Source: Brevinematales bacterium
GTDB lineage: Bacteria > Spirochaetota > Brevinematia > Brevinematales > Thermospiraceae
Direction of reading: 5' to 3'
Length of the DNA stretch: 43,302 bases
Assembly: GCA_026417555.1 (NCBI GenBank)
Contig: JAOADA010000012.1
Coordinates: 1 to 43,302 of the forward strand
Position numbers and translations under genes: made by a program. The notes under the pieces were generated by a model that did no database searches, was not told where the DNA came from, and worked only from the letters and a program-made list of their open reading frames with translations. Positions 25,557 to 34,416 of this stretch are shown here, piece by piece. The first letter of the stretch is position 1. Each line of letters begins with the position of its first letter.

Positions 25557-26264
25557 TCACAACTTCTTCTTCAGCGCCTGAAGAAGAGAGATCTCCTTGT
25601 CCTCGGAGACTTTATTCGAGGCATCATAGGGTATCGCAAGCCCTTTCTCGATCATCTTGGCGGCTTCCTCTTTACGACCGACATCAAGGAGGAGTTCCGC
25701 ATAAAAACGGCACGCCGTTCGGTTGTTAGGATTGAGCGTCAGCGCTTGTTTATAATCAGCTTCAGCTTTTTGCTTATCCCCCACACTGATACCCGCGGGA
25801 GCACGGTGATATACCCGACCACGAAGATTATAAAAAACCCCATTGTCCCAGGTAGGGTTCACCGCCATCCCTTTGGCAATAGCGTTCATGATAGGTTTTA
25901 CAGCCCCCAAGCTCTGCATAATACCATTCGCCTCCCCCCACGATCCAAGACACACCCCCAACCAATACCACCCCTCCGGAGCATTGGGATTAAGCCTCGT
26001 TGCCTTTTCGGCTGCTTCTTTTCCCTCGGTAAAAATCACCTTCCGTTGATTCTTGTCTTTGACAAAATTTTCCGCATAATGATAGGCCGCACGGGCAAAT
26101 TTCCATGCTACCTCATAGGAATCGGGTTGCTGGAGAGAGAGAGATCTCAGCGTCTCATACCCCTTTTTTGCCCCCTCCAGGGTGTTTCTTTCAGCCCAAA
26201 AATCCTCAAACGCCCATCCCATCATCCCCATCAGCATCAAAACACCTATCAAAAACCTCTTCAT
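25557..26264 (-). CDS. exported TPR-like protein
   Basis: The 235-residue protein begins with a signal peptide (MKRFLIGVLMLMGMMGWA). The rest is helical with tetratricopeptide-like repeats. Clear units are SYEVAWKFARAAYHYAENF, EKATRLNPNAPEGWYWLGV and DYKQALTLNPNNRTACRFYA. TPR repeats mediate protein contacts, so it probably acts as a periplasmic scaffold. The start at 26264 follows AAAGGAGGTGGT. It lies 21 nt after the PC4-like gene and is followed by a terminator, so the two probably form an operon. Confidence 0.82.
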   Translation of the reverse strand: MKRFLIGVLMLMGMMGWAFEDFWAERNTLEGAKKGYETLRSLSLQQPDSYEVAWKFARAAYHYAENFVKDKNQRKVIFTEGKEAAEKATRLNPNAPEGWYWLGVCLGSWGEANGIMQSLGAVKPIMNAIAKGMAVNPTWDNGVFYNLRGRVYHRAPAGISVGDKQKAEADYKQALTLNPNNRTACRFYAELLLDVGRKEEAAKMIEKGLAIPYDASNKVSEDKEISLLQALKKKL

Positions 26265-26285
26265 ACCACCTCCTTTGGCTAGTTG

Positions 26286-26513
26286 TTATGCCATTTCTTT
26301 GAGAATTTTTTCCTTTTCCTTGAGAAGGATCTCCAAAACGGCTTCATACTGCTCTTTATTCAGAGCAATCCCTTTTTTGGTGGGTTTCCACTCTCCATCT
26401 TCCTCATAGTACTTTCTAATGTCCAGAAATTTCTGGCCATTGAATTCAGAAATACTGATAATAATATTGCCCTTCTTCACTTCCCCTATGTGGATATTCT
26501 TTTCTTCGGCCAT
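26286..26513 (-). CDS. PC4/YdbC-like ssDNA-binding protein
   Basis: The 75-residue protein is one PC4 C-terminal domain, with ISEFNGQKFLDIRKYYE and WKPTKKGIALNKEQYEAVL. Bacterial YdbC-type PC4 proteins bind single-stranded nucleic acid as dimers. The ATG at 26513, preceded by AGAGGAGAGAGT, is a better start than the in-frame ATG at 26540, which would fall at or before the predicted transcript start. A promoter at 26541-26568 serves this gene and the TPR gene after it. Confidence 0.85.
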   Translation of the reverse strand: MAEEKNIHIGEVKKGNIIISISEFNGQKFLDIRKYYEEDGEWKPTKKGIALNKEQYEAVLEILLKEKEKILKEMA

Positions 26514-26540
26514 ACTCTCTCTCCTCTTTTTTTCCTCCAT

Positions 26541-26568
26541 ATTGTAAGGAAAAATTTCCCCTTGTCAA
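26541..26568 (-). promoter_or_regulatory. promoter of the PC4-TPR operon
   Basis: On the minus strand there is a perfect TTGACA (26563-26568), a 16-nt spacer and TACAAT (26541-26546). It lies between the end of the cyclase gene and the PC4 gene. Confidence 0.78.
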
Positions 26569-26597
26569 GAGAAAATATTTTTTTCCTGCCATGACTT

Positions 26598-28874
26598 TTA
26601 CTTACTTCGGAGAACATAGACTCCATTCCAATCCGGTGGAGGGGGATTTTTCACAAACTCTTCACAACGTTCAAGGTAGGTCTTCGAAGGGGGGTCTTCA
26701 TAGTGTTCCCATAAAGCGTGAAAAATCTCCCCGGCTTCTCTCCATTGTCTTTTCTCATAGAGAGAAAATCCCTCCTGAAACCTCACAAGAACAGCCTCTC
26801 TCTCGGGAGAGAGTTTTCCTACCCGTTCAATCAGTTCATACACCGCAATAGGTTGATTCTTTCCCTTCACTCGAATAAGATCAAGTCGACGGCATACAAA
26901 GTGTTCCTTTACCTGCTCGTAGGTTGTCTCCGACATCATCGTATAAGTTCCATAAAACTTGTTGGCTCCCTCAAGACGTGAGGCAAGGTTTACCGTATCC
27001 CCCATCATGGTGTAGTTCATACGCTGCCGGGACCCCATATTTCCAACAACGGCAGGACCCGAATTCATCCCAATACGGGTCTTGAGAAGAGGATACCCAC
27101 GCTGAACCCACTCTACCGCCAGAAGAGAGAGTTTGAGTTGAATCTCAAGAGCGGCCATAGCACATCGGTAAGCATGATCCGGCTGGGTAACTGGTGCCCC
27201 AAAAAAGGCCACAATCGCATCACCCTCAAACTTGTCCACTGTTCCCCCGTACTTAAGAAGCACATCGGTGGCTGCCGTGAGGTATTCATTGAGAAGCGAG
27301 ACGACCTCCGTAGGAGAGAGTTGTTCTGAAATAGAAGTAAATCCCTCCACATCAGAGAAAAATGCCGTAATCTCTCTCTGTTCTCCTCCCAACTGAAGCT
27401 GTGAAGGATCACTCAAAAGCTGCTTGATAACCACCGGAGAAAGGTAATACGAAAAAGCCTGCTTGATAAATTGTTTCTGCTTATCAAATACCAAAAATTT
27501 GTACACTACATAAAAAAGGGACACCAAAATCCAGAGCATCACAAGAAAAAAAGCATGGACATGGCGACTCAGAAATACCATACTCCCCACCATCCAACCC
27601 ACAAGAAGTACCCAATTTGCCCCTATGACAATCACTTCTTGAAGAGCGCTTTTCGTCCATCGACTGGTAATCACCAGGATAAGAAGAAGCACCCCAGCGA
27701 TCAAACTGTCCCATCCCCAATGGGGAAAGAAAAGAAAATTTTTCATCAAGAGCGTATTCATCATATGCACCTGAAGCATAACCCGAGGCGCCGATGGATC
27801 AAAAGGAATAGCCCCCACATCTGTGGTTGCAGAAGCCGTGTAGCCAATCACCACAACCTTGTCCTTCAGATAGGCAAGAAGCTCTTGGTATTTGTGAAGG
27901 GTTTCCTCTATGGCTAGAGAATTCGTGCTGTCTTTGTTTGATTGTCTCATCGATCCAAGATACTCCTTCCATTCTCGATACTCAAGAAGGGTAACCAGAG
28001 AGATCATGTTCGTCCAGGGTTGGGTTTTCCAGCCACCTACCCAGCGAACGAGCATCTCTCCCCTTTTATTCACAGGAATGGACCATGTTTTTTCCCGAGT
28101 AGGCAAAACAAGATAGCCGTTTTGCATTCGAATCGCCGATCTTTCTACCCCCAAAGCATCCAGAACATACGCAAAAGAGAGTTGGGGCACATATCGCCCA
28201 TGAAAATGCCTGAGAAGCGCTACCTGACGGAGAACCCCATCTTCTGATTCCTCACTTGTCGTATCTCCAAGTCCCGCCGCATACATATACAGGGGAAAAA
28301 CAGGAAACTCCATTTTCAGTTCGTTGGGAAATTTCTCCATCCCAAGAGAATTTTCCACAGACAGAAAAAACTTCTCATACACCATTTGAAGCTCAGCATT
28401 ATCCTCACTCCAGGTGGCTCGTGGCTTTTCACTCTCTGTTACCCCCCGACAGGCAAGATAAACTGGAGTCCCTTCTAAGGCAATGGCCTCTCCAAAACGG
28501 CTGTCCTGATTGACCACAACCTTTTCAACATTCTTTTCCCCTGCTTCATAGAGGGCAGTATCTACCCACAACGGCGCTGGGTCAATAAACTCCGAGTCCA
28601 CAATAATCGCTTTGGCCCCAAACTCTTTGATGACCTCTATCGCCCTTGCAAGTACCAACCGAGGCACAGGATACACCTGGATTTTGTCTATCGTGGCATC
28701 GTCAATATTGACATACACAAAAAGATTAGTTGCCCCTTTATTCCTATGAAAAAAAGCAAGACCATCCTGAAGCTTCAACTCAAGTATCCTCCCTATGGGG
28801 GTAAAAGAAATACCCAACGCCACCCCTATGGCGACTACCACGATGATGCCTTCTTTTATCCCATCCTTTATCAT
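26598..28874 (-). CDS. CHASE2-domain adenylate cyclase (class III)
   Basis: The 758-residue protein has an N-terminal membrane helix (about 8-27), a large extracytoplasmic CHASE2 sensor domain (to about 380), three membrane helices (about 390-475) and a cytoplasmic class III cyclase domain. Both metal aspartates are visible: FSDVEGFT (about 506-513) and GDAIVAFFG (about 550). Lys in DKFEGD and Asp in MGDTVNLASRLEG (about 623) fit ATP rather than GTP specificity, so cAMP is the likely product. A C-terminal helical extension follows. The ATG at 28874 follows GGAGAGATC. It ends a minus-strand cluster with a FecR-domain protein, which frequently accompanies CHASE2 proteins. A cyclic-nucleotide-binding protein is encoded at 38290. 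Confidence 0.94.
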   Translation of the reverse strand: MIKDGIKEGIIVVVAIGVALGISFTPIGRILELKLQDGLAFFHRNKGATNLFVYVNIDDATIDKIQVYPVPRLVLARAIEVIKEFGAKAIIVDSEFIDPAPLWVDTALYEAGEKNVEKVVVNQDSRFGEAIALEGTPVYLACRGVTESEKPRATWSEDNAELQMVYEKFFLSVENSLGMEKFPNELKMEFPVFPLYMYAAGLGDTTSEESEDGVLRQVALLRHFHGRYVPQLSFAYVLDALGVERSAIRMQNGYLVLPTREKTWSIPVNKRGEMLVRWVGGWKTQPWTNMISLVTLLEYREWKEYLGSMRQSNKDSTNSLAIEETLHKYQELLAYLKDKVVVIGYTASATTDVGAIPFDPSAPRVMLQVHMMNTLLMKNFLFFPHWGWDSLIAGVLLLILVITSRWTKSALQEVIVIGANWVLLVGWMVGSMVFLSRHVHAFFLVMLWILVSLFYVVYKFLVFDKQKQFIKQAFSYYLSPVVIKQLLSDPSQLQLGGEQREITAFFSDVEGFTSISEQLSPTEVVSLLNEYLTAATDVLLKYGGTVDKFEGDAIVAFFGAPVTQPDHAYRCAMAALEIQLKLSLLAVEWVQRGYPLLKTRIGMNSGPAVVGNMGSRQRMNYTMMGDTVNLASRLEGANKFYGTYTMMSETTYEQVKEHFVCRRLDLIRVKGKNQPIAVYELIERVGKLSPEREAVLVRFQEGFSLYEKRQWREAGEIFHALWEHYEDPPSKTYLERCEEFVKNPPPPDWNGVYVLRSK

Positions 28875-28882
28875 GATCTCTC

Positions 28883-29455
28883 CTATAGTGTTTTTAGCCA
28901 GAGATCCTTTCGAGACCGCTTGGGAACATAGTGATGTCCCTTCTCATCTCGATAGTATTCTACCCCCTTCTCAAGGGGAACAACCACAACCTTTTCTTTT
29001 GGCTTGCCAAGGGCTACCACAAGCCCTACCCCAAACCACTCCTGCATACCTAACACTTCTCGGACCCTCGCTTCATCAAAACTCCCTATCATACATCCCC
29101 CATACCCACACGAAACAGCCAAAAGAAGAAGTGTCTGAGCCGCTATCCCAATGTCTATCGCAGGATGTTGGGAAAGACGGCTATCATACCCAATAACCAC
29201 ATAGAGAGGAGGCCGTTCTCCTGGCTGTGGGGTACCTTTTCCTTTGAGGTATCCCGCCCACCCCAAGAGGGGGAAAAGCTTCTCCCTCACCTCAGCACTT
29301 CTCACCACCACGTACCGCAAGGGTTGAAGGTTACGCGCTGAAGGCAAAAACCGCAGACTCTCTAACCACATCGTGACCTTGTTCATGGGTATCTCACGGT
29401 TCTCATGAAAGCGTCGAAAACTCCGACTCTTTCGTACCAGGGAAGCAATCCTCAT
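28883..29455 (-). CDS. nitroreductase family protein
   Basis: The 190-residue protein matches FMN-dependent nitroreductases: KSRSFRRFHE near the N-terminus (flavin phosphate binding), PSARNLQPLRYVVV, and DIGIAAQTLLLLAVSCGYGGCMIGSF. Members reduce nitro compounds, quinones or enones with NAD(P)H; the substrate is unknown. It lies between the beta-rich exported protein and the cyclase with gaps of about 9 nt, so it belongs to the same transcript. Confidence 0.9.
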   Translation of the reverse strand: MRIASLVRKSRSFRRFHENREIPMNKVTMWLESLRFLPSARNLQPLRYVVVRSAEVREKLFPLLGWAGYLKGKGTPQPGERPPLYVVIGYDSRLSQHPAIDIGIAAQTLLLLAVSCGYGGCMIGSFDEARVREVLGMQEWFGVGLVVALGKPKEKVVVVPLEKGVEYYRDEKGHHYVPKRSRKDLWLKTL

Positions 29456-29464
29456 ACCCCACCC

Positions 29465-30622
29465 CTAAAGCCTGATATTCACACCACAGGTTAAACGAAA
29501 AAGAGGAATATCTCGGTTCAAAGCAAAGGCCTCTCCTTTCAACATAACCCCTCCGGTAGTAAAAAGAGTAAAAGAAGGATCTGGCTTCACGACCACCTCA
29601 AGAGCCATCTCCTGACCTAAAAAACTCCCATCCCCATACAAACCGACAAGAATAAGATCCTTCTTCTCCATCCGGAAAAGCATCCCATACACCCCTGAGA
29701 CAAGAAAGAGTTCATTTTTTTCTCTCCATGTGAAACGCATCTGGAGAAAAGAGAGATTAGCCACGGGATGAGCAAACACCACAGGCCCATCTATTTTTCC
29801 CAAACCTGTGAAACGATTCCAACCAGACGATGACCCTTCCCCTGAAGCTACCACATAACGTAGCATCCCCTGAAGGGGAAAACTCTTCATGCCAATAAAA
29901 GCACTCACTTCCCCAGCCCAGGCCGAGACAGGTTCAGGAGAAAAGAGATTGCTCAGACATATCTCTCCCCCTTCATACCACAGATTCGCTCTATACCCCC
30001 CAAACGACCCCACACTTCCCTGGACGCCTCCGACTATATCCACCAGATGCATAGAAGCATTGGTCCGAAGATCAAGACTCCCAGCCACCCCCACTCGCAC
30101 AAACGAAAATATCCAGAGGGGAAAACTCACTCCCAGCCCTGTATATACCCGTTCATTGGTGAGGGTAAGATAGGATCTGTTGGTACCCACCCATTCTGTC
30201 CAGCCACCATACCCCACCATACTCTGAAGCTGGATGCCATTCCACGAGAGAGACCCCAACACTCCATCAGCCGTCTTCTCCAGAAGCCTTCCTTCATCGA
30301 GAAAAAATCTATCCCTCCCCACCGAAATACCCCAGAGAAGAGATTGCCTTTCTCCCTCACTTTGCCATACCAGTCGCTTCAGTTCCCAGGTATTGGAAAG
30401 ATTGGTTCCCACCAGGAGGGTATCTCTCACAATAACATCTACCCCATGCCCTCGTGTTACCCACCATCTCCCTCTTCCCTCAAGAGCATACACCCCATAC
30501 CCGTACCGGGTGTTCTCACTATCGTTAAACATGACATAAACCGGTGTCAACTCAAAACCCACATCCCCGTACCATCCATACAGAGAGGAAACCATCATCA
30601 TCACCCATAGCGAATGTTTCAT
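29465..30622 (-). CDS. exported beta-rich protein, probable outer-membrane protein
   Basis: The 385-residue product has a signal peptide (MKHSLWVMMMVSSLYGWYG). Alternating hydrophobic and polar residues, many aromatic girdle-like residues and Gly turns continue to the end, consistent with a beta barrel. I recognise no family. Its place between the FecR-domain gene and the nitroreductase, with short gaps, puts it in the CHASE2-cyclase cluster. Confidence 0.62.
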   Translation of the reverse strand: MKHSLWVMMMVSSLYGWYGDVGFELTPVYVMFNDSENTRYGYGVYALEGRGRWWVTRGHGVDVIVRDTLLVGTNLSNTWELKRLVWQSEGERQSLLWGISVGRDRFFLDEGRLLEKTADGVLGSLSWNGIQLQSMVGYGGWTEWVGTNRSYLTLTNERVYTGLGVSFPLWIFSFVRVGVAGSLDLRTNASMHLVDIVGGVQGSVGSFGGYRANLWYEGGEICLSNLFSPEPVSAWAGEVSAFIGMKSFPLQGMLRYVVASGEGSSSGWNRFTGLGKIDGPVVFAHPVANLSFLQMRFTWREKNELFLVSGVYGMLFRMEKKDLILVGLYGDGSFLGQEMALEVVVKPDPSFTLFTTGGVMLKGEAFALNRDIPLFRLTCGVNIRL

Positions 30623-30631
30623 ACTCTCCTC

Positions 30632-31291
30632 CTACAGTTTCTGAGGATCACCTAAAAGCTTGGCTATATCATCAAGAGAGAGTTCTTCACCCAAGAGGCT
30701 TCTCACAAGATCCTGAATGTCACTAAAGGTTCTCTCGTCCTTGATCTCATCAACCACACCCAGGGCCTCGTGAAGTTTCTCAGTATCTTCCCATACCTTT
30801 CCTGTAGGAGAAACCCCAAGGTTTTGGTCAGCAAACAACTGCCGTCCTACCGCCTCCACATGTCCCGAAAGCACAGTGACCTTCATCCCCCCAATGGTAT
30901 CATAGGATACCCTCTCTTCGGTCCCACGAACAGAAGCTGTCCCTTTTGGTGTCTGCACCCGAAACTCTACCTTCCCCTGAGGGGGCTTGGTATATTTGAC
31001 CTCTACCGATCCATTCTGAAGTCCTACATCCGTAGAAACATTTTGTGCCTCTGTTTTTTCCGTATAGGTGAGCAGTGTCATGGGTTTCACCACCACACGC
31101 ACATACGGCGACTGTATCTCTACAGAGGATTTTATCCCTGTCATAATTTTGGTTCCTGATGAAATCTTATCCCCCTTTTTGACAACTTGCCAAGCCTTGT
31201 TCACAAAAGCCTTCACATCCCCTTCTACTGAAACCACTTCTCCACTATAGACAAAACACGGAAAAAGAATACACCATAACCACTTTTTCAT
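30632..31291 (-). CDS. FecR-domain exported protein
   Basis: The 219-residue protein has a signal peptide and a FecR domain: GEVVSVEGDVKAFVN, KGDKISSGTKIMTGIKSSVEI, VEFRVQTPKGTASVRGTE and VTVLSGHVEA. This is the stand-alone FecR form, not the anti-sigma type with a cytoplasmic helix. Such proteins are often found next to CHASE2 sensors, and the adenylate cyclase three genes downstream has one. The ATG at 31291 follows AGGAGGTGAGT; the in-frame GTG at 31297 lies inside the site. Confidence 0.85.
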   Translation of the reverse strand: MKKWLWCILFPCFVYSGEVVSVEGDVKAFVNKAWQVVKKGDKISSGTKIMTGIKSSVEIQSPYVRVVVKPMTLLTYTEKTEAQNVSTDVGLQNGSVEVKYTKPPQGKVEFRVQTPKGTASVRGTEERVSYDTIGGMKVTVLSGHVEAVGRQLFADQNLGVSPTGKVWEDTEKLHEALGVVDEIKDERTFSDIQDLVRSLLGEELSLDDIAKLLGDPQKL

Positions 31292-31300
31292 ACTCACCTC

Positions 31301-31699
31301 CTATGGAAGTTTTCCCACAATAGCCACCATCTCTGCCCCGGTGAGAGGCATTCCACAGACCACCTCTTTATCCACTATCCCCATCCCTTGCGCCGCATGA
31401 AGGGCATACCTTTCCCAGTGGGTAAGGCGATAAAGAAGCCCTGGTTTCAGTCTCCCTGCAAGAATAAGAATACGGGCCATCTTTCCTGCCGTGAGTGTTT
31501 CCTCTAACTTGAGGGAGGCATACTTCTGCCAAGATATTTTCTCCTCAGAAAGGGTAGGATCCCCAAGAGACTCTACTAACCACACGGCATCCCTCACTGT
31601 TACAGAGGAAGAATCTATCCACGTCGCTATCTGCACAGCATCAAGAGCAAACAGAAAAATCGGCAACAGGATACCCATCCCTATGACTATTTTTTTCAT
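31301..31699 (-). CDS. small exported protein of unknown function
   Basis: The 132-residue product has a clear signal peptide (MKKIVIGMGILLPIFLFA), a helical body and two short GKM/GKL-like elements. I recognise no family. The start follows AAAGGAGGTGGT. Gaps of about 10 nt to both neighbours place it in the lipoprotein-FecR-cyclase cluster. Confidence 0.72.
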   Translation of the reverse strand: MKKIVIGMGILLPIFLFALDAVQIATWIDSSSVTVRDAVWLVESLGDPTLSEEKISWQKYASLKLEETLTAGKMARILILAGRLKPGLLYRLTHWERYALHAAQGMGIVDKEVVCGMPLTGAEMVAIVGKLP

Positions 31700-31709
31700 A
31701 CCACCTCCT

Positions 31710-32648
31710 TTATGGTAATTTGGCCCGAATCTCCGTGGGTACCATCTTCTCCCACGTCAGGTATCGGAACCGGTAGAGATCAGACACGCCAGATCCCAAA
31801 CTCTCCTCCATCGAAAAATACACCTCATAGGTTTTTCCATCGACAAAAGGAGAGGATACCCCATACAAGCCCACATACACAGGTCTCACGTTGGTGGTGA
31901 TGGCTCCTCCCTTCATGGTGACAAGAATCTGTTGAAAAACTGATGTGGTAGTTTGCCCTAGCGAGACTTCTTTTGTCCCAAGGAAAACAAAATTTGTCTC
32001 TTGTGAAGAGAACACCCCAATTCCTCCCATGGGGGCATACAGAAGCTCCGTGGCTTCTGGTGAGGCAATAATCGTCACAGAAGAAACTTGCCATCCAGCC
32101 CCTAGCATGTAGGTTAGTTTCACCCTCTTCAAAAAATTATCAAAAGAATCTCTATACACCCCCCACGTCTCCCACTTGGTGCCATCCCACACATCGACAG
32201 CAAAGACCTCCGAAGAAAAATCTGCCACACCTTGGAGACTCAAATCACTCTTCAATTCATAGATGGTCCCGCTATCCGTCCCAAGCCAGGCTTTTTTCGT
32301 TCCGGCATACTCCCCATCAAATACCACAAATGGATAAGTACTCTCCCTAACAACACGAGCCTCTCCTATCCTCCCATCAGAAAACATCTCGGCTGCATAG
32401 AGAGAAGATTGCCTCACAAAAAAGAGGTACGATTTCCCCCAGGGAGCATGATAGACCTGGGGAGAGGTCTCGTTGATTCCGGAAGTACTGATCCCGTATG
32501 ATGTCCCTTTTGCATTGGTAAGTGGCTGAAGATAAGAAACCACCTCCCTATAATCCACCCTTTTGGCTGCCTCATCCTCCATGACAAAGCCGCACCCCAT
32601 CCCAAGTAACACCATACCCACCAAGAAAGAAAGCTTTTTCTTTTTCAT
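31710..32648 (-). CDS. lipoprotein, tandem paralogue 2
   Basis: The 312-residue protein has a signal peptide and lipobox (LLGMGC). It is clearly paralogous to the gene just upstream (32677-33627): both share LQPLTNAKGTSYGISTSG, QVYHAPWGKSY, a repeated central beta pattern and the end RFRYLTWEKMVP. I recognise no wider family; the fold looks all-beta, perhaps a propeller. The ATG at 32648 follows AAAAGGAGGTGGCT; the longer frame to 32702 would run into the end of the paralogue. A nearly identical DNA block is shared with the paralogue. Confidence 0.78.
   Translation of the reverse strand: MKKKKLSFLVGMVLLGMGCGFVMEDEAAKRVDYREVVSYLQPLTNAKGTSYGISTSGINETSPQVYHAPWGKSYLFFVRQSSLYAAEMFSDGRIGEARVVRESTYPFVVFDGEYAGTKKAWLGTDSGTIYELKSDLSLQGVADFSSEVFAVDVWDGTKWETWGVYRDSFDNFLKRVKLTYMLGAGWQVSSVTIIASPEATELLYAPMGGIGVFSSQETNFVFLGTKEVSLGQTTTSVFQQILVTMKGGAITTNVRPVYVGLYGVSSPFVDGKTYEVYFSMEESLGSGVSDLYRFRYLTWEKMVPTEIRAKLP
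32468..32534. repeat. 67-nt near-identical block, copy in paralogue 2
   Basis: This block matches 33453-33519 at 65 of 67 positions; the differences are at 32476 and 32493. It encodes the LQPLTNAKGTSYGISTSG region near the N-terminus of the mature lipoprotein. The surrounding DNA is far less similar. Confidence 0.85.
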
Positions 32649-32676
32649 AGCCACCTCCTTTTCTACAAATATCAAT

Positions 32677-33627
32677 CTAGGGGAACCGCCTCCGGAGATC
32701 AACAGGTATCAGCTTGTCCCACGTGAGATATCGAAATCGATAGAGATCATATCGTGTCCCAGCACTCTCCCTCATTGAAAAATACACCTCATACGTGCTT
32801 CTCTCCACAAAAGGAGTATTCACGCCAGAAAAAACCGAATATACCCTGTTTGTTTCCCATAGAACCTCACCGGCCTTCAGAGAAATAACAAGTTGTTGAA
32901 AAATGTATATCCCTGCCCCAACAAAGGGTTCGGTTACCCGTAAAAGAACAAAATTTGTCTCCCCTTCAGAGACAACCCCCACTCCACCCAGAGGAGAAGC
33001 AAGGAAAGGAAGAACATCACTCGAAGAGATCAACACTTCGGACTCCCCTCCCCATGTCCCTTGAAAACGACATCGAAACCTATACCATTGTCCATTCGCT
33101 CCAGATCTATACACTGCCCACATCTCCCACCGAGAACCATTCCAAACAGACAGAGCAGACAATCCCCCTGGAGAGACCACAGAAACCACGGGAGAGAGCG
33201 AAAGACTAGGTTGAATAACCGCCATCCCCCCCTCTTTTTCCACGACGGGAATGGTCATCCCATTACTTTCGCCATCAAAGACACAATACGACGTCCCCAT
33301 CATCCCATTGTGAATAGTCCACTCCTGCTTTCCAAATGAGCCATCTACAAAGATTTCTCGCACCACAAGAGCATAAGGAAGATTTGGATAATCCCCCTTC
33401 ACAAAAAAGAAATATGATTTCCCCCACGGGGCATGGTACACCTGGGGAGAGATCTCGTTGGTTCCGGAAGTACTGATGCCGTATGATGTCCCTTTTGCAT
33501 TGGTAAGTGGCTGAAGATACGACACAAGTCCCACATAATCCACCGTCTTCGCTTCCCTATCCTCCACCACAAACCCACATCCCCACACACACACGATCAC
33601 TATTCCGAGAACTCTCCACCCTTTCAT
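32677..33627 (-). CDS. lipoprotein, tandem paralogue 1
   Basis: The 316-residue product has a signal peptide with the lipobox VCVWGC, followed by GFVVEDREAKTVDY. It is the first gene of the seven-gene envelope and signalling cluster. It shares the LQPLTNAKGTSYGISTSG block and the C-terminal RFRYLTWDKLIP with the downstream paralogue, while the middle is much more diverged. No function can be named. The ATG follows AAAGGAGGGAGTT. No convincing -35/-10 pair is visible upstream. Confidence 0.78.
   Translation of the reverse strand: MKGWRVLGIVIVCVWGCGFVVEDREAKTVDYVGLVSYLQPLTNAKGTSYGISTSGTNEISPQVYHAPWGKSYFFFVKGDYPNLPYALVVREIFVDGSFGKQEWTIHNGMMGTSYCVFDGESNGMTIPVVEKEGGMAVIQPSLSLSPVVSVVSPGGLSALSVWNGSRWEMWAVYRSGANGQWYRFRCRFQGTWGGESEVLISSSDVLPFLASPLGGVGVVSEGETNFVLLRVTEPFVGAGIYIFQQLVISLKAGEVLWETNRVYSVFSGVNTPFVERSTYEVYFSMRESAGTRYDLYRFRYLTWDKLIPVDLRRRFP
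33453..33519. repeat. 67-nt near-identical block, copy in paralogue 1
   Basis: Partner of 32468-32534 in the same orientation, 985 nt apart. Even third codon positions are conserved, which suggests recent conversion or duplication. Confidence 0.85.
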
Positions 33628-33924
33628 AACTCCCTCCTTTCCCCTTCTTTGTTAACTTCGCCACTTGCTCTTTTCTTTATAGTATGTAATACGATGCCCC
33701 TCTGCGAGAAGTGAAATGTTCGTCTAAAGTGTAGAGTAGAGGAGAATTTTTCGCAAGTTTGGAAAAACTTTTTTGTGTTCTTTTTGCTTTTTCTCACCCT
33801 CATCAGGGAGGCCATGCGGAAAAAAAATCAAAAAAGACGTGCTCCTAAGAAATTTGATTTTTTTTCAAAAAAGAGTTACATTATATATGTATATGCAGGC
33901 TACAGAAGCAGAAGAGGAGGAAAC
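33628..33924. other. divergent intergenic region
   Basis: No credible gene is seen in these 297 nt. The region separates the minus-strand lipoprotein cluster from the plus-strand DUF151-like gene and should hold promoters for both. On the plus strand TTGATT (33854-33859), 17 nt and TACATT (33877-33882) is a weak candidate, next to an AT-rich TTATATATG. The plus-strand frame opens earlier, at 33775, but has no ribosome binding site there. Confidence 0.45.
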
Positions 33925-34416
33925 ATGCCCGCAAAAGAAAAAAAATCTTTTTCTTCACTGGTTTTTGATCGCATATTTTTCGACCCCAACTTTGGACGTT
34001 ATACCTTTCGACTTGTCTCCTCAGAAAAAAGTGAGAAAATGGCACTGCATATCCCCATTCATGGCTCATCGGAAGAACTCATGAGCATTCCTTTTCTATT
34101 AACAGACCCCCTCATCAGAAACCTCTTCAAAACCCTTCGAATAAAGGTACATACCATCTCCCTCATCTCATCCCAAGGCACATGGAAAGCAAACATCCTC
34201 ATCCAATGGGGCTGGTGGAAAAAAACCATCGAGGTTCGCCCTCTTGATGCGATCCGTTTTTCAATAGAGTTTCACAAACCCCTTCTTGTGCCTTCCGAGA
34301 TGGTCCGACCCTTTGTCCCCCAAAAAGAAAAAGAAGAAAAAAAAGAAGCCTACAAGATTCTCTTTATGCCCAAACCTTTGCGACGGGGAGAGATCCCTCA
34401 TGAGGAGATCATGTGA
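33925..34416 (+). CDS. bifunctional nuclease (DUF151)-like protein
   Basis: The 163-residue protein shows the pattern of the DUF151/BFN family (for example Thermotoga TM0160): an HIPIHGSSEE stretch, PLIRNLFKTLRIKVHTISLIS, WKANILIQW, and the hallmark VRPLDAIRFSIEFHKPLLVP. Some family members cut DNA or RNA, but catalysis is not established for all. It has a Lys/Glu-rich C-terminal extension of about 35 residues. The ATG at 33925 follows AGAGGAGGAAAC. It is coupled by a 4-nt overlap to the exported protein gene at 34413. Confidence 0.7.
   Translation: MPAKEKKSFSSLVFDRIFFDPNFGRYTFRLVSSEKSEKMALHIPIHGSSEELMSIPFLLTDPLIRNLFKTLRIKVHTISLISSQGTWKANILIQWGWWKKTIEVRPLDAIRFSIEFHKPLLVPSEMVRPFVPQKEKEEKKEAYKILFMPKPLRRGEIPHEEIM

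Noticed and set aside
25321-25560. Minus-strand frame of 79 codons before the HD-GYP gene
   Set aside because: It runs through the bidirectional terminator and the HD-GYP promoter.
33624-33815. Small minus-strand frame of 63 codons upstream of the lipoprotein cluster
   Set aside because: It has a low-complexity Lys/Arg content, no ribosome binding site and overlaps the promoter region.
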